Shown here in pieces: positions 1 through 10,936 of a stretch of DNA of 64,000 bases. The notes below the pieces were generated by a model. That model was not told the DNA's origin. It saw only the letters and a list, made by a program, of their open reading frames with translations, and did no database searches. Source of the DNA: Toxoplasma gondii ME49 (Eukaryota; Apicomplexa; Conoidasida; Eucoccidiorida; Sarcocystidae); assembly GCF_000006565.2 (NCBI RefSeq), contig NC_031473.1, positions 1,903,441 to 1,967,440 on the forward strand, read 5' to 3'. The number at the start of each line of letters is the position of its first letter. Within the stretch, counting starts at the first letter, position 1. The position numbers were made by a program, and so were the translations under genes.

Positions 1-276
1 AGATTCAAGTGGCTTCATTCAAATCCCCTCTTCGCGCGCCACGCCTACCACCCTGAACGCTCCGATTGACCTCCAGGGACGGCGCGATATCAGAAACATC
101 GTCAGGAATCGACCTCCCGCTGACTCAGATTTATCGCGTAGCGAGATTGCAGCCAAAAACGGATTCGAGCGAAGATTTGTCCGGGGTTTACAACTGAAGG
201 TTGAGTCATTATTCAGCGGAGGTGTTTTCACGTTGACAGGACCGGCGCAGTTCCTGAAAATTGGGTCAACGGCAAT
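1..276 (+). CDS. Rhoptry (ROP) kinase paralogue, partial: cut by window start and by gap
   Basis: This is the internal part of a secreted ROP-family kinase. It aligns without gaps to positions 3969-4244 of the intact copy downstream, with about six base differences in 276, so it is a recent duplicate. The codon frame starts at position 2. It covers the region just before the kinase domain and the first residues of the glycine loop. One difference is striking: the loop, GIGSTA in the intact copy, reads KIGSTA here (GGA to AAA), replacing its first glycine with lysine. The 5' end lies outside the window and the 3' part is lost in the N gap, so I cannot say whether the whole copy is functional. 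Confidence 0.85.
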
Positions 277-376
277 NNNNNNNNNNNNNNNNNNNNNNNN
301 NNNNNNNNNNNNNNNNNNNNNNNNNNNNNNNNNNNNNNNNNNNNNNNNNNNNNNNNNNNNNNNNNNNNNNNNNNNN
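277..376. other. Assembly gap (100 Ns) inside the kinase array
   Basis: A run of exactly 100 Ns is the usual placeholder for a gap of unknown length. To the left is the middle of one kinase copy. To the right is sequence resembling the upstream flank of another copy: the bases from 377 resemble those from about 3143, upstream of the intact gene. At least the 3' half of one kinase gene is therefore missing, and whole copies may be. Confidence 0.95.
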
Positions 377-595
377 GCATCCAAAACCATTAAGAAGTCG
401 CAAAGCACTACATGCCCGTTTCATCGCCGACATTTACGTTCGATTACCACATCAAGGAGCGCAGACATGTGAGAATATATGTGGATGGCGAAAACTGGCG
501 CCGCATCAATTGTACATTCACCTCCATATATGCAACTGCCCTCAAGAACCCGTATCCCGTATCATTGGAGCGCCACTCAACGTGATTGCGTGAAA

Positions 596-2237
596 ATGAA
601 AAAAGCTGTGCTGCCACGTGTCGGTTTGTGTTTTATTGTTGCTATGCTTCTAAAGCGCTATCCGTCAGATCAATGTGTTGCTAATCTTGGCAGCACCCCA
701 AATGAATCAAGCATAAGGCGCCCTGGAGAGGCCGACTCAGCACCACAGGGGTCACCTACAGCTATAAATGAGCATCTTGGGAAAGCATACGGCGACCGTC
801 GGAGACCGATACAAGGTACGACTCACACCAGAATATGGCCCAGGGGGCGGTTATGGGCATTGTCGCGATTACCTGCTGCAGAGCGAGAGTTGTTGGAGGG
901 GGGACCTTACGTCGGGGGTCAGAGGAGTTCTGACAAAGAAAGGAACGAGAGCGAGAACGACAAAACGCCACGATCTCGTCGCTGTGACGTCGGGAGAACA
1001 TTACTGGAACCAAGGGCTTGTCTACCACGAGGAACAGACAGCGCCTCCTGTTGCAGCTTCTAACAGTTTCATGCAGAGCACCACTTCTCTTGCTACGCCT
1101 GCTGACCTGAACGCTCCGGTTGACACCCAGGGACAGCTCGATATCAACAGCGTCCTGAAGAATCGACCTCCCGCAGAGGCACAGCTCTCGCCTCGCGAGA
1201 TTGCAGCCAAAACCCATTTCGAAGCAATGTTTGCCAAAGGCCTGCAACTGACGGTTGAATCCATATTCACCGGAGAAACCTTTACCCTGACAAAACCGGC
1301 CCGTTTCTTAGGATGGGGATCAACGGCGATTGTTTTTGGTTTGCACCGCGTGAAAGTGGGCGGAGCAAGTGCTCCACAACAATTGGCAGCTAAGATAAAC
1401 GTCAGGAGTTTGCAAGAACTGCAACATCTTTCCTCGTCTCAGAAAAAAACGGCTCTTGAGGATATACAAGAACGTTTTCTCCGGGAAGAGAGCTCAGCGA
1501 GGAATGCGCTGCAACATGTGACCCCAGAAACGGCTCTGGAGCACGGTGTCCTCTTCCCAGTTGATGTTTGCCGTATTTCTAAATTGTTCTCCGGATTTTG
1601 TGCAGGCATTTCCTACGTAATACTTCCTGTTCTAGCATTGTTTCCTGTTTTTACTTGCGACCTCCAGCAGGTCGTTAAGAGTGGCCTATCACGTGCGGCG
1701 AAGTTGTATATCACCCGGCTGCTGCTGCAGGCTGTTGCGTGGCTACATGCCAATGGCGTGGCTCACAACGACTTGAAGCTAGAGAATGTCCTTCTCAGTG
1801 CAGAAGGAAAGGCTGTCATTGCGGATTTTGGTTTCGCAGTGAAGCTTGGAACCGCATCAGCCATTCAGTTCACTGCTCCCTATTTGGATCCGCAAACCGC
1901 AGAGGCAGTGCCTCAAGAGAAAACGAAAACGACCGCGAGTGAGGAAAGAGATGCATGGGCGTTAGCAACTCTCCTGTTTTTGCTTTGGTGTGGATCGTTT
2001 CCATACGTATCGGATGAGCAGGCCGACCTCCCCACCAGCGACTTGCTGAAATTGCTGGTGACACTGGGAAAGACAGAAAAGCCAGCGCCGAACTTCCATC
2101 TGTGTAAAGACCTCCCACCTGCGGTGGGACATCTCGTAACCGCATTTCTACAGTGGAACAGCGACAATCGGTCTCGCCCCGGGGATGTTCTTGACGATTT
2201 CCTTGCTGCTACAGTGTCCGAAGGAGCGAGCGCCTAA
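596..2237 (+). pseudogene. ROP38/29/19-type rhoptry kinase, copy 1, frameshifted by a 14-nt deletion
   Basis: This is a full-length paralogue of the single-exon secreted kinases. From ATG 596 the first frame gives a signal peptide like those of the other copies and runs to a stop at 1061-1063. The rest of the protein lies in another frame, ending at TAA 2235-2237. Compared with copies 2 and 3, 14 nt are missing at about 895-905, in a G-rich stretch. The kinase domain looks catalytically complete: glycine loop GWGSTAIV, AAK lysine, HNDLKLEN catalytic loop, ADFG. Without the deletion it would resemble an active enzyme. Only signal-less internal ATGs (768, 1071) could start the downstream frame, so secretion to the rhoptry would fail. 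An assembly error next to a gap is the main alternative. The cluster name is from memory of T. gondii. Confidence 0.8.
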
Positions 2238-3495
2238 GCGAGTGTATGAAATGGAAATCCATGTTACCCGCATCCAGGTCTCAGCACCAGCGATCCCAAA
2301 AACATGCTATTGCCTCCACCACTCGATCAACCAACAAGACGGGGCAGTTCGGTTGACTTCATCAGCTGCGAAAGCGACAGTGTCAGAGCCGCGGGAGGCC
2401 GGGCGTCTTCGATCACGCGGCAACATTGGCGAAGGTCGACGGCAGACTTAAACCCATTCTGGCGGCGACACATGCATTGGTACTTGTTCTCAAACAGGAG
2501 ATGTCTCTGAAGTTCAAGCGTTAAGATGACGCAACACTCGGGGTCCGATTCTGAAACATTTACCCAGGCCTGTTGCCCCCATCAGTATCTGGTGCCTCAC
2601 CAGCAAACGTCAAACTGAAGTCGCAGCATAGAGCCAATATGGGACAGTGACGCACGCCAACACTCTGCGAAAACCAGCGTAATCACAGAACCGCAACTTT
2701 CGTACGTTCATGATGGATTCGTAGAGGGGTGGTCGCGTAACTGCAGCTTCATACGTTCCCCCGTCCATTTTCTCTGGGTGGTGACCCCTGCCCCGCAGCT
2801 GGCTAGCTGGTGCTTCCGAGTCAAGAGCATGTTGAGTCCCTGCCTGGGATCCTTCAGTTGCTTATGATGCTGCCGCGCAAAACGACAAACATGTTAGAGA
2901 CCAGAAGGCACCAATTATAAAGAGCATTTGTTTTGTCAAAGGGCGTAAAGGAATCGACGCTTCACAGAGAGACAAATCGTGCCAGTCTGTATCGTGTTTC
3001 GTCGGTCGTCGCTACAGATGCCGAGAGGCCGTGTCATTTGACGGCTTGCGCCCTGGCTGAGACAAGATTGAGACCACTCGCTGAAGTTCGCGACTAATGG
3101 CATGGAACATCATTATTTTCTGTAGCCGGGAGAGTATGCTACGGCATCCAAAACAAACGTTAAGACGAACGGTGTGGACAGACAAGCGGTTCTCCACCAG
3201 CCTTCCCGCCGTTATGTGCAGTGTCTGACGCCGACTTCCAAGCACCCTCGGTCGCCGCCGTCATTATCCACGGATGTGACTGGATTACATGGACTCCTCC
3301 TCATCGTTCCGCGCAATTAATGTGTCTGTTTTAGCTAAAGACACCGGAGGACTCACAGAGTTTGTAGCATATTCCCCTCTGCCAATCGTTAACTCCCACG
3401 TCACCCGAGCAACGACCTCCAGTCGCTCGTATGAAACTACCCTGGGGACCTAAATCCTGCACCCTTGAAGCGCCAGGCAACGCGACCGCGTGAAA
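2238..3495. other. Intergenic spacer between kinase copies 1 and 2
   Basis: No gene is visible. The first ~150 nt resemble the 3' flanks of copies 2 and 3, so duplication included the 3' untranslated region. The end of the spacer shares short blocks with the upstream regions of the other copies, notably the 'gagcgccaggcaacg'-like block just before each start codon, so each copy carried its own promoter. Confidence 0.6.
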
Positions 3496-5202
3496 ATGAG
3501 AAGGCTGCTGCTTTCACCTGTTGGTTTCGTCATTGTCCTGGCTACACTGTTAGAATGTCACCCGCCCGATCGGTGTGTTGCTCATCATGGCAGCAGCACT
3601 GATGAATCGAACGTGTGGTCTCCTCGAGGGGCCCAATTTGTACCCGGGGCGTCAGAGGCCGCTGTAAAAAATCAGGTTGGTATTCCTGACAGTGCCCTTC
3701 TGTGGCCGTCGCAAGATGCTACGGAAACCGGGCTGCGGCCTACGGAGCAAGTAGAGGCACGATCGTCATTTCCTGCTGCAAAGCAATATTTATCAGAGGC
3801 GGCACCTGCGCGTGGCGACCTTCCACCGCGCGCCACAGGCCTTCTGAGACGTCGAGGAGCTAGAGTGCGAACGGTGAAAGCTCACGAGATCGTTGTGGAG
3901 ACTCCAAAAACGTATGGCTGGGATCACAGGGTTGTCGACAGTGAGGAGCAGACCACGGTGCCCGTTGCAGATTCAAGTGGCTTCATTCAAATCCCCTCTT
4001 CGCGCGCCACGCCTACCACCCTGAACGCTCCGATTGACCTCCAGGGACGGCGCGATATCAGAAACATCGTCAGGAATCGACCTCCCGCCGACTCAGATTT
4101 ATCGCCTAGCGAGATTGCAGCCAAAAACGGATTCGAGCGAAGATTTGTCCAGGGTTTACAACTGAAGGTTGAGTCATTATTTAGCGGAGGTGTTTTCACG
4201 TTGACAGGACCGGCGCAGTTCCTGGGAATTGGGTCAACGGCAATTGTGTATAGTTTGAATAAGGTGCAAGCGGACACAGCAAGTGCGCCAGAACGGGTGG
4301 CGGCCAAGATAAGCGTCAGGAATCTAAATTCTCTAAGAGACGCTTCTGCGTCTGAGAGACAACAGGTGCTAGATCAGGCTCCAGAACGCTTTGTCTCAAG
4401 CGAAGGCGCAGTGAGGAACCTTCTGCCAGGCGTGACACCAGAAACGGCTCTGGAACAAGGAATTCTGCTACCGCTAGATATTTGCCGCGTTACTAACATG
4501 CCGTCTAATTTTCGTGCTGGCCCGGACTGGAACGTGTTTCCCCGTGTTGCTTTATTCCCTGTCCTCACTTGCGATCTTTTTCTTGTCGTTGAGAGCGGTC
4601 TGTCACGTGCTGCGAAGTTGCATCTTACGCGGCAGCTGGTGGTGTCTGTTGCGTGGCTGCATCGTAATGGCGTCGCTCACAATGACTTGAAGCTTGAGAA
4701 TGTCTTTCTCAGTGAAGAAGGGAAGGCTGTTATTGGCGACTTTGGTTTCGCAGCGGAAGTTGGGACCTCAACAAGACTCCAATCAACCCCTACCTTTCTA
4801 GACCCGCAAACCGCGGAAGAATCTCTTCAACGGAAAACGGAAACGGTCGTGACTGAGGAAAGAGATGCATGGGCTCTGGGAACTATGATATTTTTGATTT
4901 GGTGCGGATCTTACCCGTTCTTTTCTTTCGAAGAGGCTGTCCTTCCTCTTGCAGCGTTGTTGCAAAATGTGGTGTTTAAGTCAAAGACCACTAGACCTGC
5001 ACCTCCACTTCAGCATTGTAAGGGGATGCCATCTCCAGTGAAAGCCCTCATAACCGGCTTTCTCCAGTGGAACTCTGACGATCGACGCCGCCCTCGTGAT
5101 GTCGTTGAAGGATTCCTCGCCGCTACAGCCTCGGAACCAGCGACCTCTTCGGCGACTGCGGCAGAAGGAAGCGTCAGGCCGCGCGCATCCAGATCTCAGT
5201 GA
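3496..5202 (+). CDS. ROP38/29/19-type rhoptry protein kinase, copy 2 (only intact copy)
   Basis: This is a predicted secreted serine/threonine kinase of 568 residues in one exon. ATG 3496 is the first in frame and opens a classical signal peptide (MRRLLLSPVGF followed by a hydrophobic core to about residue 20). Residues about 30-230 are a variable pro-region with a basic stretch near 115-130. The kinase domain starts near 238: glycine loop GIGSTAIV (244-251), lysine in VAAKI (271), HNDLKLEN (catalytic Asp 397, Asn 402), DFG (415-417). The arginine of HRD is asparagine, so it is a non-RD kinase, but all catalytic residues are present. ROP-family proteins are discharged from rhoptries into the host cell at invasion. 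The name ROP38/29/19-type rests on memory of the family and map location. ROP2/4/7/8-type is less likely. Its last ~20 residues correspond to untranslated sequence in copies 1 and 3. Confidence 0.88.
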   Translation: MRRLLLSPVGFVIVLATLLECHPPDRCVAHHGSSTDESNVWSPRGAQFVPGASEAAVKNQVGIPDSALLWPSQDATETGLRPTEQVEARSSFPAAKQYLSEAAPARGDLPPRATGLLRRRGARVRTVKAHEIVVETPKTYGWDHRVVDSEEQTTVPVADSSGFIQIPSSRATPTTLNAPIDLQGRRDIRNIVRNRPPADSDLSPSEIAAKNGFERRFVQGLQLKVESLFSGGVFTLTGPAQFLGIGSTAIVYSLNKVQADTASAPERVAAKISVRNLNSLRDASASERQQVLDQAPERFVSSEGAVRNLLPGVTPETALEQGILLPLDICRVTNMPSNFRAGPDWNVFPRVALFPVLTCDLFLVVESGLSRAAKLHLTRQLVVSVAWLHRNGVAHNDLKLENVFLSEEGKAVIGDFGFAAEVGTSTRLQSTPTFLDPQTAEESLQRKTETVVTEERDAWALGTMIFLIWCGSYPFFSFEEAVLPLAALLQNVVFKSKTTRPAPPLQHCKGMPSPVKALITGFLQWNSDDRRRPRDVVEGFLAATASEPATSSATAAEGSVRPRASRSQ

Positions 5203-7923
5203 CAGTGATCTAAAGAACAAACCACTGGAGCCACCACTCCAGCAACAAACATTCAACAAAACGGTGCCGCCCAGTCGAGTTCCTCAACTGAGAATGAAAC
5301 AGTGCAGTTGCCGCTATGAAGACCAGGTGTGGCTCGCAAGGATGTAAACAGCGGGGCCTAGTTCTTCATCAATCAGAGATCATCCGTGATCGGTATGGCA
5401 ATATACAGTATGCTTGAATTCAACGGGAAAGTGCAGTGGTTCTAGAAACGCCGTTTAACCAAGAGACAGGAGTGGTGGGAACGCTCGGAGTCGCTTGCAG
5501 CGCGAAATCAGTTTTGTTGAGCTCTGTTTCGATGAATCGCGTACGACAATGAAAGGGGAAGTTGTGTGTGCCTTCCGAAAGCGTTGAGTTCACCGTGGAA
5601 ATATGCGTCGGTGTGCAGTATGCAAAATGCGAATGGGCGGATGAAGCGCGAAGGTAGTCTGCCCAAATGTGTCTCTTCCGGATCTGTTCGTGGTCTACTA
5701 AGCAGGCCACGCCCCATGTTCAGATGGATCGATACGCACACACATGGGTAACTGCTACGGGATAAGTAGCTCCGGATTACCATGACTTTGGAGACACAAA
5801 TGTTTGTATGTGGATGCGACTACTTTTGATAGAACCCACAAGGGAATGAAGATCTGTATTTGGAGGTAGATGTATATATTTGTCTGCCTCCTCGCCTACG
5901 AGTCAGCTCCCGTACCAGCGCAAGGCCGGTTCCCTGGCTTCGTGTCAATTAGTCGCGTTCACAAATTTCACAGTCGTTCCTCGAACGAAGCACACTCACT
6001 AAATAGTCGACGCAAGCGTCTCGCTGCACCCTCGTCTGCCCCCTCTCTGTCATCGCCTGCTCTCTGGCGGCTAAAATGCAGCGTCGATTACAATGCGTCA
6101 CGCACAGGCTGCGACCATGGTGTCCGTGTCTCAGTTTTGTATTGTGCACGTAAGGCGCGCAAATGTCTGATGTAGAACCCGAGCCGGTTTGAGATAGTTC
6201 TCTCCACAAGCACATGTAACAGATACCGACCTTTTCGTTCTCGTAGCCTCACCACACAACGTGGTTGTGGGTCTGTTACCTGAGGGAGGAGCCCAAAGGC
6301 TGTCGATGTAGTATCACATTTGCATTTGCCGCACCCTTTTCTGTCTCCGGGAAACCGAGTCGGAGGCAAGTAACTCGTCAGACAATATAGTCGGTTTTTA
6401 GCTTGATTTCTGGAGTCTGGCAACAATGTGGGGAGGGTTCAGTGTTGGGGTGTTCCAATAGGAGTAGGGGGAGGCTGGGCGTCTACCGATCGCATCTCAA
6501 CGTCGGGGCTCATCGACCGCAGACACACTCGCACCGACCCTTCGAGCGACACTTGTACGAGTCTGTATCCTCGAACATAAGGTTTCCGTAGAACTGGATT
6601 GCCAAGAAGAAACAGGCAGCGCTCAGGTTCCGGGTACATGAGATAAACGCCCCAGTGCCCACTCCCCTCAGCTGCAACAGGTGCCGCACTAGCCAATACC
6701 GCTTATCCTATGTCAATCCTCTCCGCAACATAGTACTTGTCATTCTCTCGCTCTCTGCCAATCTACAGTACCGAATCGAAGGAGAAAAGATACGCAAGAG
6801 AGCAGAAGATACAACAACGACAACTGGGCTGTGTTACCTACTTGCCCGAGAACGTGGCGTCGTACGCTGAGGACGCTGACTGGTGACGGATATGAACAGT
6901 CGAGTCCAAGGAAAACGGCGGAACTTGATAATTTTGTTTGTCAACACTGAAAACCCACATTTTATAGCTGCTGTGTCAAAGCTGCCAGTTTGCCACGTGG
7001 AGCGGTGGAGCCCTGTCTGTCTGCTACTGGAATTGCAAGCCGCGCCGAGCGAACCTAGTGCGTTTCAAGATCGATCACAAGACGCCCCTCCGCCAAAACC
7101 ACCATAATTACAACGCATCACCCTCTCTACACTCACGATGGAGTCAATGATGGGCCGACGACTGCTCGCACCCATTATCGTTCCCGTTCCATCTCTTGTC
7201 GCCAGAGACCCGTGCCCCACATTGGGTGGGTCACCCGGGACTCCGAGCCGGCTCCCTGGGAATCCTTCATTGCAGGACGTCATTCGGAAGGGCTTGTCAT
7301 GTACACTCCCATACGTCCACGGTGATGTTACAGACTAAAAGGCACGGACTGCACCAAGGTTGCTTCCAGGCCACATTCTGAAGGCAGTGGTTCTGTACCG
7401 GGCATGTATGTGTGTTCTGTTGTTTGTAGTCGCTGCTGACATCGTAAAGCCAGCCGTGTTGTCTGATGAGCTTGGGTTGCGGATCACCTGTAATTCAGTT
7501 TAATTGTTGATGTTCACGGCAAACGGCGAGATACTTCATTGGTTCCCGTCACTCCGCGCATTTAACGTTACAACCGAAAGCAGGCTCTGGACGAAGGGTG
7601 TGGTCGGCCCGGGTTCCTTCGGCAATGTTTCCGCTGTTATTATGTGCGATGCGGGTTAACGCCGCCAATACCAAGGATCGTTGTTGTCTTCATCCACAAA
7701 AACGACTACACCCAATTCGGTCGTCCTCACTGTCTTTCGCCGCTGATACCTCTGGACTTGGCTAAGCAAATAAGTGAACTCACATGTCTCGCAAGTTATT
7801 GTTTTCCCTCAAATCCGAAACATCGCGTCAGCCGAGTAACCATGTCCAACAGTTCGTATGCGACTAGTGTCGAGGACCTATATATCGTATCGTTGGAGCG
7901 CCAGGCAACGTTAGCGCTTGAAG
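5203..7923. other. Intergenic spacer between kinase copies 2 and 3
   Basis: About 2.7 kb without a supportable gene. All frames are short and none has domain character. The first ~100 nt match the 3' flanks of the other copies, and the final ~150 nt match their upstream flanks. The middle has no match elsewhere in the array that I can see. Confidence 0.55.
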
Positions 7924-9579
7924 ATGAAGAACAGTCTGCTCTCTCCCGTTGGTTTCTTCGTTGTTGTCGCTGTACTTATAGGATGCTGCCCGCCAGGTCG
8001 GTGTTTGGCTCATTATGGCAGCAGCTCTATTAATGAATCACAATGGACTGACAGGGAAACACAGATGTTGGCTGCTGCTGTAAAGCCCCATGCCGGGTAT
8101 ACCGACAGTGGTCCTCGGACGTCCAGCCGGGAGATGAATGACACTGGATCGTGGGCCACGGAACGATCAGGGGCATTGCCGCGATTCCGCACTACAGGGG
8201 AGCAGTTGTCGGAAGGGGCGTCAGTGCGTGAGGACCTTGCGCCGGGGATCAGAGGAGTTCTGACAAAGAAAGGAGCGAGAGCGAGGACGACAAAACGCCA
8301 CGAGCTCGTCTCTGTGACGTCGGAAGAACATTACTGGAACCAAGGGATTGCCGACCACAAGGGACAGACCGCGCCTCCTGTTGCAGCTTCAAGCAGTTTC
8401 ATGCAAAGCCCCTCTTCGCTTGCCACGCCTGTGGTCCTGAACGCTCCTGTTGACTTCCATGGACAGGGCGATATCACTGCTGCTGTGAGGAGTCGACCTC
8501 TTGTCACGGCAGGCTTGTCGCGGCATCAGATTGAAGCCAAAAATGAGTTCGACAGAAGATTTGCTGAAGGCTTTCAACTGACTGCTGAATCTATTTTCAC
8601 CGGAGAAACCTGAGATTTGGCAGGACCGGCGCGGTTCCTGGGAATTGGGTCAACGGCAATTGTGTATAGTTTGAATAAGGTGCAAGCGGACACAGCAAGT
8701 GCGCCAGAACGGGTGGCGGCCAAGATAAGCGTCAGGAATCTAAATTCTCTAAGAGACGCTTCTGCGTCTGAGAGACAACAGGTGCTAGATCAGACTCCAG
8801 AACGCTTTGTCTCAAGCGAAGGCGCAGTGAGGAACCTTCTGCCAGGCGTGACACCAGAAACGGCTCTGGAACACGGAATTCTGCTACCGCTGGATATTTG
8901 CCGCGTTACTAACTTGCCGTCCGGTTTTCGTGCTGGCCCGGACTACAAGATGTTTCCCCGTGTCGCTTTATTCCCTGTCCTCACTTGCGATCTTTTTCTT
9001 GTCGGTAGGAGCCGTCTATCACGTGCTGCGAAGTTGCATCTTACGCGACAGCTGGTGGTGTCTGTTGCGTGGCTGCATCGTCACGGCGTCGCTCACAATG
9101 ACTTGAAGCTTGAGAATGTCTTTCCCAGTGAAGAAGGGAAGGCTGTCATTGGCGATTTGGGTTTCGGAGTGCAAATTGGAACGTCGGCGAGACTGAAATA
9201 CACAGCGGCCTATTTAGACCCTCATGCTGCGGAGGAATGCCTTAATAATCAAGTAGAAACAGTTGCAAATGAAGGGACAGGTGCGTGGGCACTGGGAACT
9301 CTCGTCTTTGTGATATGGTGTAGATCCTACCCAGTCGTTTCGCGTGAGCAAGCCTGCCTTTCCACTCGTGATTTGCGGGACCGCCTGGTGACAATGGCAA
9401 AGACAACTAAACCCACGCCATCATTTCACCACTGCCAGGAACTCCCCTCTCCGGTGAAAGACCTAATAGCCGGATTTCTACAGTGGAGCCGTGAAGCGCG
9501 ACGTCTCCCAGGTGATGTTGTTGACGAATTCCTTGCTGCTACAGTCTCAGAAGCAGCGACCTCCTCAGCGAGTGTGTGA
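7924..9579 (+). pseudogene. ROP38/29/19-type rhoptry kinase, copy 3, interrupted by an in-frame TGA
   Basis: ATG 7924 begins a signal peptide (MKNSLLSPVGFF, then a hydrophobic stretch). The frame stays open to TGA 8611-8613 and continues in the same frame from 8614 to the natural stop at 9577-9579. The TGA falls where copy 1 has phenylalanine, a few residues before the glycine loop, so translation would give about 229 residues without a kinase domain. Downstream are GIGSTAIV, VAAKI and HNDLKLEN, but DFG has become DLG, which weakens metal-site geometry and suggests relaxed selection. The gene is a mosaic: before the stop it follows copy 1 (shared LTKKGARARTTKRHE-like segment), and from about 8627 to 9165 it is nearly identical to copy 2. 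A sequencing error at one codon cannot be excluded. Confidence 0.8.
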
Positions 9580-10936
9580 CACGGATAATTGCCACATTCA
9601 GATCACGGCGACAGTGATCCCAAAAACGAACCATTGTGTTCACCATTCTGACAACCGGCAAGTCGGTGCCGCCCAATCGACTTTCTCGTCTACGAAATCG
9701 GCAGAGGACTTACTGGCATCCGTGGCCAGGAGTGACTTGCAGAGTTGTGGTCTGCGAGGCCTCTATCCCTCCGATGATCACAGTAGTCCGTGACTGATAT
9801 GGTACCATCCAGTATACAAGATGGCAGCCGAAAAAGTGGAATTGCTTTTAGAAATGCAGTCTAAACCAGAAGCCCAAGGGCTGGGAGTGTTTGTGCTTTA
9901 AGACTCCCTTGTCGCGTAGTTAGTTCACTGTTTTTTCCTGCCAAACATTTTGAAAAAATCCCTGGGGCGACGGCGGGGTCGTCTGCACCTTCTCAATGAT
10001 TTGGATTCACCGAGGAAATCTGTATCTCATGGCTCTGTGCAGGATGAGAATCGTCGCATTGATCACCCCAGCGAATCTTCCGCTGGAGGTAGCTCTGAGT
10101 AAGAAATGATCGACGTTTTAATTACAAACAGGCCAGGGTCCGTGGATAAACGGGACGGCAGACACGCGTGGATAACCACTGAGGGAGAAAAGTTCCCGGG
10201 GTGTCAAATTCAGTGCTCTGCCTTGGGCATTGAAACTAACCCACAGTACAACCCTGTACTATTTAAGTCGGTTGGTCAGCTTTAAGTAATATATTCTATA
10301 CTGACCGCTCTAGAATAGTGATATTTTCTTGCTACGTGGCGAGAGGTGCGCCTAACACTTGTTTATATGCGCTCACTCTAATATGTAGTTTATTTGCGAG
10401 CTGGAAGACAGAATCGTTAACGCGTCCGCACTGTCATGGCTTTAGACGGCAATCTGTTGATTTATGGACCTAACTAAAAGTGATGGGAGACAGATCAGTA
10501 GGGGAAAGTGTGTAAGTAGATAGCTGGGTATATTTGCCGGTCTTCTCGCTAACTGGGTAGCCTGCTGCCCAGCTCTCGAGTCGTTGCTCTAGCCGTCTCA
10601 GGTAGTCGTGTTCGAGATCCTGGTGGCTGCGTCCCACTTTCGATTCCATACGTTAACTAGGCTTCCTATGTCCATTTCGAGCAGACCTCCAGTCTTTTCG
10701 TTCTTAGTCCTAGACATAGCAGATGAAGAACCCTTGCAGAAGACAACCCGGAACACCCTCCGCACATAATCAACGCTTAAAGAAAGATGCACGAGATGCT
10801 GACGACGGTTCGTTCAACAACCTGCCGTGCAGAAGTCCAGCACACCTGATGAGCATCCGTGTTTTTCGAAAACAAACGGCCTTGCCGGGCACCCCCTAGT
10901 AGAGCTGAGCGTGACCTTCAAACCGGGGGGACCTGT
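9580..10936. other. Intergenic region between kinase array and large minus-strand gene
   Basis: The first ~120 nt match the kinase 3' flanks. Beyond that no protein-like frame, RNA gene or repeat is evident. This is the convergent side of both neighbours, so 3' untranslated sequence of each is expected here. Confidence 0.5.

Larger units (their letters stand above)
1..9800 (+). repeat. Tandem array of rhoptry kinase genes with homologous flanks
   Basis: At least four same-strand copies (fragment, frameshifted, intact, nonsense-interrupted) lie head to tail with 1.3-2.7 kb spacers. Homology extends upstream of each start and into each 3' flank, consistent with unequal crossing-over of whole gene units. 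Different parts of the copies show different closest relatives, which indicates gene conversion. Confidence 0.85.

Noticed and set aside
8611..8613. TGA in kinase copy 3 read as selenocysteine
   Set aside because: The position is phenylalanine in copy 1, is not a redox site, and no selenocysteine element is evident. A nonsense mutation is simpler.
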